Shown here in pieces: positions 45,576 to 55,539 of a stretch of 64,000 nt of DNA. Both the position numbers and the translations under genes were made by a program. Below the pieces are notes generated by a model. The model saw nothing but the letters and a program-made list of their open reading frames with translations. It made no database searches and was not told the DNA's origin. The stretch is from Gallaecimonas xiamenensis 3-C-1 (GTDB taxonomy: Bacteria > Pseudomonadota > Gammaproteobacteria > Enterobacterales > Gallaecimonadaceae), in contig NZ_AMRI01000005.1 in the NCBI RefSeq assembly GCF_000299915.1, positions 62,001-126,000 of the forward strand, read 5' to 3'. Position 1 is the stretch's first letter, and the number at the start of each line of letters is the position of its first letter.

Positions 45576-48350
45576 TTAAGAACGGAAGGGCTCCGGCGGC
45601 CAGCGGCACTGAGGCAACTGGGTTTTAAAGAGCTCTACGTCGGTAATAAGTCGAAGGTTATCCAGCGCTTCAAGATGCCGATGCTGGTGGCCCACCGAGG
45701 CCAGCAGTAGCCGGTCGGCCGAGCGGTTTCGCAGCCGCTTGACCATCATCCGGATCAGTTGAGTACGGTTGAAACCGTGAATGGCGCGGCTCAGGCGTTG
45801 GCGCCAGTCGAAGGTCAAGTCACCCTGGCCAACGGCGTTCCAGAGCCTGGCGCTGCGATCGGCCAAGGTGGCGTCGGGCTGGGCCAACTGGTGCAGCAAC
45901 ACCGCCTTGGTGGCCTGCCATTGCTGGTCACTCAGCCCCAGCAGTAACAGCGAAAAGTCGGCGATAAAATCGTCGATGGCGTCCAGCAGCTGCACCGGGC
46001 CGGCCACCGGGCTTTGCACGTAGAACAGCAAACCTGGCAGCCGTTGCATGGGGAAGAAACTGACCCCCAGCATGTAGCCCAGTTGCTGCTTGTTGCGCAG
46101 CTCGTCGAAGAAGGTGGCGCTCATCAGCTGCTGGGCCAGCATGAAAAAGGCATGTTCCTTGGGAGACGCGTGGCGGCCCTGGTAGAACACCAGCAGCGCC
46201 GAGTCCGGGTGGTCCACGCCATGGGTACGCAGCAATGGCCCCCTGTGTTCCAGGCGCAGCACCCGGCGCACCGGCTCCTGGCCCTTGGCCCTGTTGGTCA
46301 CTTCCTCAAGCCAGGGGTACACCTCGTCGATGGGGGCACTGCCGTGGACCAGGCCTTCCACGAACAACGAGCTGGTGACCTCCTGCTGGTGTGCCACCAG
46401 ATCGTCGTAACTGAGTTGCTGCATCTCGGCTGCCAGCCGGGCATAGCCAGGATGGGACGGTTGTAAAAGCCGGGTCAATTCCGCCAGCAACTGCTGCACC
46501 GGCTTTTGTTGTTTCAGTGACTGGTATTGGCGAATAAGGGCCTTTCGGCACATTTCCATCACCCCTTTGGGGGGCGGCTCGTCCAGAAGGCGCTGGGTGA
46601 TATGACTAAACAAGCGATGCTGGCGCCCCAAAATGCCCCCCAGCTGCAGGGTGATACCGGCCTGCTGGGGATAGAGCTGCCAGCTAAGACCAGCCAGCTC
46701 GGCGTCATAAAGCTCGCCTGTCAACGATTCTGACACCATGTCCAGCCAGAGCCGGGTCAGGGCTATATGGCGCGGGGTTTCCATGGCATGGGGGCTTTCC
46801 ATGGCTAGGTACAAGTGCCCTTTGGGCAGCCTGAAATCCGGGTCCTGCCAGTGCCATAGCCGTAAGTGGGGCCCGCTTTTGACCGGCTCGGGACGATTTT
46901 GCACCCGGCCCAGGGGGGCCGGCTCTGGGGGCTGGCCCAAAAAGGGATTGGGGGAGGGTAGGCGCAGCTCGCCAAACACCCTGGGGGCATGCCAGCGGGC
47001 CAGCCATTCCTTGCTGATGGGCCTGGTCAGAAAGGGGGTGTGGTACCAGGGCGCCTCTGCTTCCCCTTCTACATCCGGAGACACCAGGGCCAGGCGCAGG
47101 TTGTCCGGGGTCAGGAAGTCTAGCCAATAGTGCAGCCGCTCCGGGCTGAAGCCAGTCATCACAAAATCGCCGTAAAGCACATCGTCAGGCGGAAATTGCA
47201 GCAGATTAACCGCCAGGTGGCTGGCGTAATCCATGGGCTCCGTGACTTCCATCAACCGAAAGGATTGCTCTGCCAGTTGTTGGCGTTCAGAAAAACGCCA
47301 ACTTTCCAGGCCCTGGGTGCGGATCAGGGCCAACTGGGCAAAGAGGGCCTCGACGATCTCGGCCTGGTGGGCTTCTCCTTGGGGAGTAAGTAAAAACTGT
47401 ACTGTGTATTCGCGAAAACCGCTACCGCTGATGCCGCCGCCAGCGGACAGGGCCTCAACCCATTGGCGTTCTTTGAGGTAGGCCAGCAGGCTGCCCTGGC
47501 CCTCGTGGCCCAGCAGGTGGCTGATAAAGGTCAGGGGCTTTTGCCGGTATTCGCTCTGCACCGACGGCAGCGGGAAGTTCACCGCCAGGCGCCGCTGGTC
47601 TTTCAAAGGCTTGGCTGACACCTGGAAGGGCAGGTTCTGGTAGAGGCGGGTACCTTCCCAAAAGGCCGGCACCTTATCGCCCCGGCGGATATCGGAAAAA
47701 TAACTGTGGGCCCAGGACGAAAGCTCGGCCACCGATTGTGGTCCGTAGAGCACCAGGGTCATATTGCCGGCGTGGTAGTGATGTTCAAAGAGGGTCCTGG
47801 CCTCTGCGGCCAAGGCTTCTGGGTCGCCGGACAGGGTTTCGAGGTTGCCCACCGAGAACTTGCTAAAGGGATGCTCGGGGTTCACCACCGCCTTGTGCAC
47901 CTGGTAGAGGCGGCGGGTGTCGTCCTGCAATTTCAGGCGATATTCGGCTTCGATGGCATGGCGCTCCTTATCCACCGCTTCACTGGACAGCAAAGGGCAG
48001 ACAAAAAAGCGGGAAAAGCGCCATAGGGCCTCGGCAAACTGCTGCGGCGGAATATCGAAGAAATAGCTGGACTGCTCTGTCCCTGTCCAGGCGTTGTGGT
48101 TGCCGCCGGCGCTCTGAATAAAATTCTGATACTCGCCGGTGCCCGGGTGCGTATTAGTACCCAGGAACAACAAATGTTCCACAAAGTGAGCCAAGCCCTC
48201 CCGGTGGGGCGGGTCGAAAAAGTGGCCCACCCGCACAGCGGCAGCGGCCGCCGCCTTGTGGCTCTTGGGGTCCTCCACCACCAGTACCGGCAGGCCGTTG
48301 GCCAAGGTGATGTGTCGGTAAGTACGGTGATCAAAAGGACTTTTATGCAC
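45576..48350 (-). CDS. M16 family zinc metallopeptidase (pitrilysin/insulysin-like)
   Basis: A 924-residue peptidase with the inverted zinc motif in GLAHFVEHLLFLGT (H-x-x-E-H, about residues 54-58) and the distal Glu expected in the region around HAIEAEYRLK (about 131). The four-domain length matches pitrilysin (Ptr) and human insulysin, which degrade peptides below about 50 residues inside a closed chamber. No signal peptide is obvious, so it may be cytoplasmic, whereas E. coli Ptr is periplasmic. The start codon is GTG (48350). It lies 200 bp upstream of the sensor gene on the same strand, divergent from sixA. Confidence 0.9.
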   Translation of the reverse strand: MHKSPFDHRTYRHITLANGLPVLVVEDPKSHKAAAAAAVRVGHFFDPPHREGLAHFVEHLLFLGTNTHPGTGEYQNFIQSAGGNHNAWTGTEQSSYFFDIPPQQFAEALWRFSRFFVCPLLSSEAVDKERHAIEAEYRLKLQDDTRRLYQVHKAVVNPEHPFSKFSVGNLETLSGDPEALAAEARTLFEHHYHAGNMTLVLYGPQSVAELSSWAHSYFSDIRRGDKVPAFWEGTRLYQNLPFQVSAKPLKDQRRLAVNFPLPSVQSEYRQKPLTFISHLLGHEGQGSLLAYLKERQWVEALSAGGGISGSGFREYTVQFLLTPQGEAHQAEIVEALFAQLALIRTQGLESWRFSERQQLAEQSFRLMEVTEPMDYASHLAVNLLQFPPDDVLYGDFVMTGFSPERLHYWLDFLTPDNLRLALVSPDVEGEAEAPWYHTPFLTRPISKEWLARWHAPRVFGELRLPSPNPFLGQPPEPAPLGRVQNRPEPVKSGPHLRLWHWQDPDFRLPKGHLYLAMESPHAMETPRHIALTRLWLDMVSESLTGELYDAELAGLSWQLYPQQAGITLQLGGILGRQHRLFSHITQRLLDEPPPKGVMEMCRKALIRQYQSLKQQKPVQQLLAELTRLLQPSHPGYARLAAEMQQLSYDDLVAHQQEVTSSLFVEGLVHGSAPIDEVYPWLEEVTNRAKGQEPVRRVLRLEHRGPLLRTHGVDHPDSALLVFYQGRHASPKEHAFFMLAQQLMSATFFDELRNKQQLGYMLGVSFFPMQRLPGLLFYVQSPVAGPVQLLDAIDDFIADFSLLLLGLSDQQWQATKAVLLHQLAQPDATLADRSARLWNAVGQGDLTFDWRQRLSRAIHGFNRTQLIRMMVKRLRNRSADRLLLASVGHQHRHLEALDNLRLITDVELFKTQLPQCRWPPEPFRS

Positions 48351-48459
48351 GGTGGCCCCTGTGGTCAGGACGAATCTTCATTATGACCGTCCTTGGCAAG
48401 ATTGGAAACGCCGACGGCTTTCTGTACACTGCGCGACCAGTTTTGTATGGAGATGACAG

Positions 48460-48918
48460 ATGCAGATCCTGGTAATGCGGCACGGCGAGGCCGAACCGCA
48501 GATAACCCACGACGCCGAGCGCCGCCTGACCGCCCTGGGTCAGCAGCAGGCCCAGGCGCAGGGCCAGTGGCTGAAAAGCCTGGGCTGGACGCCCGATGCC
48601 CTTTGGGTGAGCACTTACCTGCGTGCCCAGCAGACTGCCGAGCAGACCCTGCGTGCTCTGGATGCCCATCCTAAGCGTCTGGTTCTCCCTGAACTGACTC
48701 CCGACGGCAATGCCGGTGCTGTGGCCGATCTGGTGGCGGCGTCGCCGGAAATCGAGCGGCTGCTTATCGTTTCCCACATGCCGCTGGTCTCTTACCTGGT
48801 GGAAAAACTAGTGCCCGGCGAAGTGCCCATGGCCTTTGCCACGGCGCAAATCGTGGTCATCGACATCGAAGACGGCAAGGCCAAAGTGAGCCTTCGCCAA
48901 CTCTCCTCAGTGGACTGA
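48460..48918 (+). CDS. sixA: Phosphohistidine phosphatase SixA
   Basis: A 152-residue histidine-phosphatase-fold enzyme: catalytic RHG in ILVMRHGEAEPQ (His8), STYLRAQQTAEQT and the second His in LLIVSHMPLVSYL. In E. coli SixA removes phosphate from histidine-phosphotransfer domains such as ArcB and from the nitrogen PTS protein NPr. It overlaps the end of convergent smrB by 12 bp with no terminator between them. Confidence 0.92.
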   Translation: MQILVMRHGEAEPQITHDAERRLTALGQQQAQAQGQWLKSLGWTPDALWVSTYLRAQQTAEQTLRALDAHPKRLVLPELTPDGNAGAVADLVAASPEIERLLIVSHMPLVSYLVEKLVPGEVPMAFATAQIVVIDIEDGKAKVSLRQLSSVD

Positions 48919-49425
48919 GTCCACCAGTATCAGCAATGCCCCCTGGCCCCCGTATTCCCTGGGGGCCGACTGTATCGCCAGCACCTTGGGGTGCTGCGCC
49001 AGCCAACTGGGTACCTGCTTTTTCAGTGCGCCTGTGCCGATGCCATGCATGATGCACAGGCAAAACACCTGATCTTTGATGGCCCGGTCAATTAACGCCA
49101 CCAATTCGAGCTTGGCGCTTTCGCGGGTCATACCGTGCAGGTCCAGGGTCATCTCCGGGGCATAATCGCCCCGGCGCAACTTTTTCAGTTCCCCAGCCGA
49201 CACCCCTTCCCGCACGTAATTGGGCCAGTTCTCACCGAAGTGGGGCTGGTAGCTGTCGGAAAAGTAAAAACTCGCCTCCCGGGCGGTCTTTTGATCGGCT
49301 AATTGGCGGCGCTTGGGGCGTCGCGGGCGCTCATGGCCTATGGTATCCTGCGCCATCGGCCGGGTGTCGGCCATGGCGTCACGGAAAAGGGCCAAATCGT
49401 CGTTATCGATGGGGGTCTTTTTCAT
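48907..49425 (-). CDS. smrB: Ribosome rescue endonuclease SmrB
   Basis: A 172-residue protein: a charged N-terminal part that binds ribosomes ([15 protein letters not shown]), then the Smr domain with [15 protein letters not shown] and [19 protein letters not shown] (usually HGKG-T-G-x-L). SmrB cleaves mRNA between collided ribosomes in E. coli. It is divergent from prmB, the same layout as in E. coli. Confidence 0.93.
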   Translation of the reverse strand: MKKTPIDNDDLALFRDAMADTRPMAQDTIGHERPRRPKRRQLADQKTAREASFYFSDSYQPHFGENWPNYVREGVSAGELKKLRRGDYAPEMTLDLHGMTRESAKLELVALIDRAIKDQVFCLCIMHGIGTGALKKQVPSWLAQHPKVLAIQSAPREYGGQGALLILVDSVH

Positions 49426-49475
49426 GGGGCCATAGTGTAGCCCAGCGCGGTGCTGGGCTGAAATGGGAGGCAGAG

Positions 49476-50414
49476 TTGGACAAGATTTTCTTAGATGAAG
49501 CCGTTGCAGAGCTTCACAGTATCCAGGACATGATCCGTTGGGCCGTCAGCCGCTTTAGCGCCGCCAACATCTATTACGGCCATGGCACCGACAATCCCTG
49601 GGATGAAGCCGTAGCCCTGGTCCTGGCCACCCTCTATCTGCCCATCGACATCGACAACGATACCCGCCATGCCCGCCTGACCGTGTCAGAGCGCCAACGT
49701 ATCGTCGAGCGCATCATGGTGCGTATCCAGGAGCGCAAGCCGGTGCCTTACATCACCAGCCAGTCCTGGTTCTGCCATATGCCCTTTTACGTGGACGAGC
49801 GGGTGCTTATTCCCCGCTCCCCCATCGGCGAGCTGATTGAGCAGCGCTTCTCGCCTTGGCTGGACGGCCGCGACGTCACCCGTATTCTCGACCTTTGCAC
49901 CGGCTCCGGCTGCATTGGCATTGCTTGCGCCCATTACTTCCCCGAAGCGGAAGTGGACATCACCGATCTGTCCAAAGACGCCCTGGCGGTAGCCGAGCGC
50001 AACATCGAAGAACACGGCATGTTGCACCAGGTCACCCCTATTCACTCGGATCTGTTCCGCGCCATTCCCGAGGGTGAAAAGTACGACCTTATCGTTACCA
50101 ACCCCCCTTATGTTGACGCCGAAGACATGTCGGACTTGCCCGGTGAATACCACCACGAGCCCGCCGTGGCCCTGGCCGCCGGCACCGATGGCCTCAAGTT
50201 GGTAAACCGTATCCTCGCCAATGCCGGCAAGCACCTCAAAGAGGGCGGCATTTTGATTTGCGAAGTGGGCAACAGCGAAGTGCACATGAACCACCAGTAC
50301 CCCGAGCTGCCCATCGTTTGGCTGGAGTTCGAGCGCGGCGGCAGTGGCGTATTCCTTATTACCAAGGAAGATCTGGACCAGCACGCTGACCTGTTCAGCC
50401 TCTATAAGGATTAA
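49476..50414 (+). CDS. prmB: Ribosomal protein L3 N5-glutamine methyltransferase
   Basis: A 312-residue SAM-dependent methylase that modifies a Gln of ribosomal protein L3. SAM motif [16 protein letters not shown] and catalytic [13 protein letters not shown] are clear; the N-terminal helical domain [20 protein letters not shown] is typical of PrmB. The gene starts with TTG at 49476, chosen because GGGAGG lies 5 nt upstream and no ATG is close. aroC starts 2 nt after the stop. Confidence 0.95.
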   Translation: MDKIFLDEAVAELHSIQDMIRWAVSRFSAANIYYGHGTDNPWDEAVALVLATLYLPIDIDNDTRHARLTVSERQRIVERIMVRIQERKPVPYITSQSWFCHMPFYVDERVLIPRSPIGELIEQRFSPWLDGRDVTRILDLCTGSGCIGIACAHYFPEAEVDITDLSKDALAVAERNIEEHGMLHQVTPIHSDLFRAIPEGEKYDLIVTNPPYVDAEDMSDLPGEYHHEPAVALAAGTDGLKLVNRILANAGKHLKEGGILICEVGNSEVHMNHQYPELPIVWLEFERGGSGVFLITKEDLDQHADLFSLYKD

Positions 50415-50416
50415 CC

Positions 50417-51481
50417 ATGGCCGGCAACACCTTTGGCACCATCTTTACCGTTACCACCTTTGGCGAAAGTCACGGCCTGGCCCTGGGCGCCATTGTTGAC
50501 GGCTGCCCCCCTGGGCTTGAGCTGACCGAGGCGGATCTGCAGCACGATCTGGACCGTCGCCGCCCTGGCACCTCCCGTTACACCACGCCGCGCCAGGAAC
50601 CGGATCAGGTCAAGATTCTCTCCGGCACCTTTGAGGGCAAAACCACAGGTACCCCCATTGGCCTGCTGATTGAAAACACCGATCAGCGCTCTCAGGATTA
50701 CTCCGAAATAGCCCGCCAGTTCCGCCCCGGCCATGCCGACTATGGCTATCACCACAAGTACGGCCTGCGCGATTATCGCGGCGGTGGCCGTTCCAGCGCC
50801 CGCGAAACCGCCATGCGGGTGGCCGCCGGCGCTATCGCCAAAAAATGGCTGGCGCAATTTGGCGTGACCATCCGCGGCGCCCTGGTGGCCATGGGCGAGG
50901 TGGACTGCCCGGTTACCGACTGGAGCCAAGTGGAGCAAAACCCCTTTTTCTGCGGTAACCCAGACAAACTGGACGATTTGGACGAGCTGCTGCGGGCCAT
51001 CAAAAAAGAAGGGGATTCGGTTGGTGCCAAGATCATGGTCGAAGCCAGCGGCGTACCGGTGGGCCTCGGCGAGCCGGTGTTTGACCGCCTCGATGCCGAT
51101 ATCGCCAAGGCGATGATGTGCATCAACGCCGTCAAGGGCGTGGAAATTGGCGACGGCTTCGAAGCGGCCCGCCAACGCGGCTCCGAGCACCGCGACGAGA
51201 TCACCCCGGAAGAGGGCTTTCTCACCAACCACGCCGGCGGCATTTTGGGCGGTATCAGTACTGGCCAGAGCATCAGTGTCAATATCGCTCTCAAGCCCAC
51301 CTCCAGCATCAAGGTGCCGGGGCGCAGCATCGATGTCGACGGCAACGCCGTGGAGGTGGTGACCAAAGGCCGCCACGACCCTTGTGTGGGCATTCGCGCT
51401 GTCCCCATCGCCGAAGCCATGCTGGCGTTGACCTTGATGGACCATTGGCTGCGCCACCGAGGGCAAACCGGACGCATTTAA
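50417..51481 (+). CDS. aroC: Chorismate synthase
   Basis: A 354-residue FMN-dependent enzyme, last step of the shikimate pathway (EPSP to chorismate). Family signatures [18 protein letters not shown] at the N-terminus, [10 protein letters not shown] (as SRYTTPRQ), [35 protein letters not shown] in the middle, and [15 protein letters not shown] near the end. FMN-binding His and Arg residues lie in these blocks. Second gene in prmB-aroC-epmC-NAD kinase-yfcL. Confidence 0.97.
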   Translation: MAGNTFGTIFTVTTFGESHGLALGAIVDGCPPGLELTEADLQHDLDRRRPGTSRYTTPRQEPDQVKILSGTFEGKTTGTPIGLLIENTDQRSQDYSEIARQFRPGHADYGYHHKYGLRDYRGGGRSSARETAMRVAAGAIAKKWLAQFGVTIRGALVAMGEVDCPVTDWSQVEQNPFFCGNPDKLDDLDELLRAIKKEGDSVGAKIMVEASGVPVGLGEPVFDRLDADIAKAMMCINAVKGVEIGDGFEAARQRGSEHRDEITPEEGFLTNHAGGILGGISTGQSISVNIALKPTSSIKVPGRSIDVDGNAVEVVTKGRHDPCVGIRAVPIAEAMLALTLMDHWLRHRGQTGRI

Positions 51482-51486
51482 GCCGT

Positions 51487-52023
51487 ATGCACCGATACTC
51501 TGACCTCATCATGCTCTTTAACGATTGCTTCCTGGCCAGCCACAACACTGTGCTGGTCAGGGGCGACGACGAGCCCATTTACCTGCCGGCAGACAGCGAC
51601 AACCCCCATCACCGGGTGGTGTTTGCACACGGCTACTACGCTTCTGGCCTTCATGAAATCGCCCATTGGTGCCTGGCCGGGGAGCAGCGCCGCCAACAGG
51701 TGGATTACGGCTACTGGTACTGCCCGGACGGCCGCGATGACGCCCAGCAAAAGGCCTTTGAAGCCGTCGAAGTCAAACCTCAGGCTATCGAATGGGGCCT
51801 GTGTGCGGCGGCGGGTTTTCGCTTTAACGTCAGCACCGACAACCTAAGCGGCAGCGCCGAGCCGGACCGGGCTGGCTTTCAGCACAAGGTCCACGGTCAG
51901 GTACTGCGCTATCTTGCCGAAGGTTTTCCCCCTCGCGCCGCCCACTTTATGGCGGCTCTTGCCAAGTTTTACGGGCAAAAGCCGCCGGTGGCGGCGGATT
52001 TTCCTTTGCCGGAGGCGCTATGA
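51487..52023 (+). CDS. epmC: Elongation factor P hydroxylase EpmC
   Basis: A 178-residue protein nearly colinear with E. coli EpmC (YfcM): GDDEPIYLPAD, VVFAHGYYASGLHEIAHWCLAGEQRR, DYGYWYCPDGRD, and EVKPQAIEWGLCAAAGF. HE-x-x-H-type metal ligands are in LHEIAHW. It hydroxylates the beta-lysylated Lys of EF-P, after EpmA and EpmB, none of which is in this window. I start at 51487 (MHRYSDLIMLF), which aligns with the E. coli N-terminus; the ATG at 51511 would cut it. Confidence 0.94.
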   Translation: MHRYSDLIMLFNDCFLASHNTVLVRGDDEPIYLPADSDNPHHRVVFAHGYYASGLHEIAHWCLAGEQRRQQVDYGYWYCPDGRDDAQQKAFEAVEVKPQAIEWGLCAAAGFRFNVSTDNLSGSAEPDRAGFQHKVHGQVLRYLAEGFPPRAAHFMAALAKFYGQKPPVAADFPLPEAL

Positions 52024-53129
52024 AGCTTGGTCTTATCATCAACCCGGTGGCCGGGGTTGGTGGCAGTGTCGCCCTTAAGGGCAGCGACGGTGTCGTTGAA
52101 GAAGCCTTGGCCCGTGGTGCCGTCAAACAGGCCAATAACCGTACCCGCACTGCCTTGGAACCCTTACTGGCGGTAAAAGATAAGCTGTCTTTTATCACCG
52201 CCTCCGGGGAGATGGGCGCCGATCTCCTTCAAGAGATGGGCTTTCGCTTTGAGGTGGCCTACCAGGCGCCAAAGGACACCTCTGCCGAAGACTCCAAAGC
52301 TGCCGCCAAGGCGCTGCTGGATAAGCACGTTGAGCTGCTGCTGTTTGCCGGCGGCGACGGCACCGCCCGGGATATCTGCGCCGTCGTGGAAGAAACCCTG
52401 CCGGTGCTGGGAGTCCCCGCCGGCTGTAAAATCCATTCTGGGGTTTACGCCGTTACCCCCAAGGCGGCCGGGGAGCTGATTGCTTCCTTGCACCGGGGCG
52501 AGCTGTTGAGCCTGGTGGACGCCGATGTCATGGACATCGACGAGAGCCAGTTTCGCCAAGGGGTGGTGCGCGCCAAGCGCTTTGGCGAGATGCGCATTCC
52601 CAGCTCCTTGCGCTACGTGCAGGCGGTCAAGCAGGGCGGCAAGGAATCGGACGAACTGGTGCTGCATGATATTGCCAGCGAGGTTATCAGCCGCATGGAG
52701 CTGGGCCAGCGCTTTGTGATGGGCTCGGGCAGCACTGTGGCCTTTATCATGGAAGAGCTGGGCCTTGCTAACACCCTGCTGGGGGTCGACCTTATCGAGA
52801 ACGAGCAGCTTTTAGAAAGCGATCTCACCGAAGCGCAGCTCTTTGAGGCTATCATTCCCGGCACCAAGCTGGTGATCACCCTGATTGGTGGCCAGGGCCA
52901 TCTTTTTGGCCGCGGCAACCAGCAGCTGAGCCCCAGGGTTATTCGCGCCATAGGCCGTGACAACATCCTGGTGGTGGCCACCAAGCGTAAATTGCAAGCC
53001 CTGGACGGGCGCCCCCTGATCATCGATACCGGCGACGCGGCGCTAGACCGAGAGCTCACCGGTATTTACCCCATCATTACCGGCTACCGGGACAGCGTTA
53101 TGTACCGGGCCGCTAACCCGACGGACTGA
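52020..53129 (+). CDS. ATP-NAD kinase family protein
   Basis: A 369-residue protein of the NAD/diacylglycerol kinase fold (AcoX-like group). Motifs: N-terminal GLIINPVAGVGGSVALKGSDG, and LLLFAGGDGTARDICAVV, the GGDG ATP-binding signature, then GVPAGCKIHSGVYAVTP. It is not the housekeeping NadK, and the substrate of this group is unproven. ATGA overlap with epmC; yfcL starts one base after its stop, so it is part of the operon. Confidence 0.87.
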   Translation: MKLGLIINPVAGVGGSVALKGSDGVVEEALARGAVKQANNRTRTALEPLLAVKDKLSFITASGEMGADLLQEMGFRFEVAYQAPKDTSAEDSKAAAKALLDKHVELLLFAGGDGTARDICAVVEETLPVLGVPAGCKIHSGVYAVTPKAAGELIASLHRGELLSLVDADVMDIDESQFRQGVVRAKRFGEMRIPSSLRYVQAVKQGGKESDELVLHDIASEVISRMELGQRFVMGSGSTVAFIMEELGLANTLLGVDLIENEQLLESDLTEAQLFEAIIPGTKLVITLIGGQGHLFGRGNQQLSPRVIRAIGRDNILVVATKRKLQALDGRPLIIDTGDAALDRELTGIYPIITGYRDSVMYRAANPTD

Positions 53130-53130
53130 T

Positions 53131-53400
53131 ATGGCTTACCAGCAGTTTCTAGACAATATCCAAACCCAACTGGACGATTTGGTAGTAACCGGCAGCGACG
53201 ACGATCTGTTCGCCAGTGGCTACCTGCAAGGCCACGTTAGCCTTTCGGCTGGCCAATACGAGCTGGAAGAGACCGAGCCGCAAGTGGCAGAGCTTAAAGT
53301 GCGGGTCAAGGCCAGCCTTAATAAAGCCATCGAAGCGGGCGAGCTGAACCCTCAGGATCAGGCGCTGGTAGTGGGCCTTTGGGAGCGGGTCAGCCAGTAA
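53131..53400 (+). CDS. yfcL: YfcL family protein
   Basis: An 89-residue acidic protein, beginning MAYQQFLDNIQTQLDDLVV and containing ASGYLQGHVSL; it matches the YfcL family found beside epmC, aroC and mnmC in E. coli and relatives. The function is unknown. It ends the prmB operon, followed by a large terminator hairpin. Confidence 0.85.
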   Translation: MAYQQFLDNIQTQLDDLVVTGSDDDLFASGYLQGHVSLSAGQYELEETEPQVAELKVRVKASLNKAIEAGELNPQDQALVVGLWERVSQ

Positions 53401-53430
53401 AGGCGCTACTGCGCTTGCCAATATGGCGTT

Positions 53431-53482
53431 AAAAAGGCCCGGGTTTGGCGCAGGTCTGCACTGCACTAACCCGGGCCTTTTG
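53431..53482. terminator. Bidirectional terminator with long loop
   Basis: Thirteen-bp stem AAAGGCCCGGGTT / AACCCGGGCCTTT around a 22-nt loop, between convergent yfcL and mnmC. Confidence 0.85.
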
Positions 53483-53516
53483 GGTTTTATTGGCGTCCCT
53501 CGCTGGGCCCTTGAGT

Positions 53517-55415
53517 TTAGATAGAAAGGCCCTTCTTAAGCCTGCGAACCCAAAACCGGTTGGGCATCAGCGCATCCAGCACTGCGTTAGGCAGCGGCAG
53601 CGGTTCAGCCAGCATTTGCGACACCAGCACATCGGCGCACAACAGCCCCGAGGTGACGCCCCGGGCGCCAAGGCCGCCCAGTAGCCACACCCCTTCATAT
53701 TCGGTAGCCGCCATCTCGTTCTCACTCTTGCCCTCAAAACCGGCCGGATCGGGCAGGGCGCCCACTACCGGCAGGTGGTCCCGCAGCACCACCCGGGTGC
53801 CGGCATTACCGCCGACGATTCCTTCCGGCAGCCAATCGGCACCCGGGAAGCTGGCCTTCATCTTGGCGATATTCTCTTGGTGCTCTTCCTCCCGCACCGC
53901 GATGTCGAGGTCTTGGCGTACAAAGCTGGCGCCGATACACAGGGCCCCAGCCTCGGGCGGCGTCATATAACCGTTGTGGCACAGCACGGTATTAAGGCTG
54001 GCCAACTGGCCGTCGGCTTTGACTTGGCTGATTTGCCCGCGCACGGCGGTAAGCGGCAGCTTTTCGGCAAGGGTGATATTGCCGGGGCCGGCGGCAAGAA
54101 TAAGATTATCGAAAGTGCCCAGCACGGCGTCGCCTGCCAAAAGCTGCCAACCCTCGGCACTTTGGCTAAAGCCGGTGACCTCCACATCAAACTGTACCTT
54201 GCTGCCGGCCAGCAGCCAGTCCACCAACGCCGGCGGTTTCAGCCAGCCCGCTTTTTCAAAGTAAAGGCCAGGGTAGGGCAGGGACACCCCGGCCAGAGCG
54301 CTGGCCTCCACATCGTCCACATAGCGGCAAAGGGCCGGATAGCCCTCGGCCAGGCGTGGGTAGCGGGCCTTGAGCTTGTCGTCCAGCGCCAGTTGCAGCA
54401 GACCGTTGAGGCCTTGGGGAATGCCGCTTTCAACGGCAATGCGGCGGCTGTAGCCAAAGGCGCTGGCAAAAAGCTGGCTGACGGCGTCTTGGTCGATGTT
54501 TAACAGCGGGTAGAGCGCCCCTTGAGGGTTACCTGAGGCGCCGACGGCGGCCAGATTGTCTTTACAAAAAAGGGTGGCTTCGATGCCCCGGCGCCTTAGC
54601 TGCCAGGCACAGGCGGCGCCGGCAAGGCCAGCGCCGACAATGGCCACCTTGCCAAGCTTCTTCGCTGGGCGCCTTTGATAAATGGTGGCCGCAGGCTGGG
54701 CGCTGGGCGCTGCCAGGCACCCTGCCAGCATCTCCCTTTTGGTGCCAAAGCCCGGCACCTTGTTGGCGGCGAAGCCGGCGGCATTTAGGCCCCGGCGCAC
54801 AAAGCCGGCGGCGGTAAAGGTGGCAAAGGTGCCGCCGGGTTTGGCAAGCTTGGCCATGGCGTCAAACAGGCTTTGCTGCCACATTTCGGGGTTTTTGGCG
54901 GGGGCAAAGCCGTCTAAAAACCAGGCGTCTACCAGGCCCCCTTGGGGGCGCTGCCAGCTTGGCAGCAGATCTTTAATGTCCCCCAGCCACAAGTCCAGGG
55001 TGACCTTGCCAAACAGCAGGCGATGGCAGCCTTCGACGGCGTCGGGGTATTGCTCGATAAGCTGCTCCGAGAACGCGGCAAGTTCTGGCCAGGCGCTAAG
55101 GGCAGCGGTTAAATCGCTGCGGCTTAGGGGGAATTTCTCGGTGGAGATAAAGTGCAGCCGGGCCTTGGGGCCGGCCTGCGCATTAAAAGCCTGCCAGGCG
55201 GCCAGGAAGTTAAGGCCGGTGCCAAAGCCGGTTTCGGCGATAACAAAGGCCCCTTGGTGATCGCTAAAACGCTGGGGCAGGCCATTATTGTGCAAAAATA
55301 CGAAGCGGCTTTCTTCAAGGCCAGAGGCGTTGGAAAAGTAAACGTCGTCAAAGTCTTGGGCCACCGGCGTGCCCTGTTCATTGAAATGTATGCTGGCCTG
55401 TCGCATTGTTGTCAT
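53517..55415 (-). CDS. mnmC: Bifunctional tRNA mnm5s2U biosynthesis protein MnmC
   Basis: A 632-residue fusion. The N-terminal methyltransferase (about 1-235; VIAETGFGTGLNFLAAWQAF is the SAM loop, DAWFLDGFAPAKNPEMW the catalytic region) and the C-terminal FAD oxidoreductase (VAIVGAGLAGAACAWQLRRRG at about 250 onwards; GLGARGVTSGLLCADVL near the end) together convert cmnm5U to mnm5U at the tRNA wobble position. The start is between two close Met codons (55415 or 55406); I give the first. It is divergent from fabB, as in E. coli. Confidence 0.95.
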   Translation of the reverse strand: MTTMRQASIHFNEQGTPVAQDFDDVYFSNASGLEESRFVFLHNNGLPQRFSDHQGAFVIAETGFGTGLNFLAAWQAFNAQAGPKARLHFISTEKFPLSRSDLTAALSAWPELAAFSEQLIEQYPDAVEGCHRLLFGKVTLDLWLGDIKDLLPSWQRPQGGLVDAWFLDGFAPAKNPEMWQQSLFDAMAKLAKPGGTFATFTAAGFVRRGLNAAGFAANKVPGFGTKREMLAGCLAAPSAQPAATIYQRRPAKKLGKVAIVGAGLAGAACAWQLRRRGIEATLFCKDNLAAVGASGNPQGALYPLLNIDQDAVSQLFASAFGYSRRIAVESGIPQGLNGLLQLALDDKLKARYPRLAEGYPALCRYVDDVEASALAGVSLPYPGLYFEKAGWLKPPALVDWLLAGSKVQFDVEVTGFSQSAEGWQLLAGDAVLGTFDNLILAAGPGNITLAEKLPLTAVRGQISQVKADGQLASLNTVLCHNGYMTPPEAGALCIGASFVRQDLDIAVREEEHQENIAKMKASFPGADWLPEGIVGGNAGTRVVLRDHLPVVGALPDPAGFEGKSENEMAATEYEGVWLLGGLGARGVTSGLLCADVLVSQMLAEPLPLPNAVLDALMPNRFWVRRLKKGLSI

Positions 55416-55539
55416 CCCCGCTGCTTAGGGTGGCGTATTCTACCCTTGACCTGGGTACTGGACCATGGGGAAAGCCGACCACTTGGGTTTGTCCCTTTGC
55501 GTACCATAGGGTTAATGCAACTGAATTAAGTGAGGCATG

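Noticed and set aside
55416-55539. FadR or FabR operator before fabB
   Set aside because: GGTACTGGACC near 55455 has the wrong spacing between half-sites, and no other good match is present.
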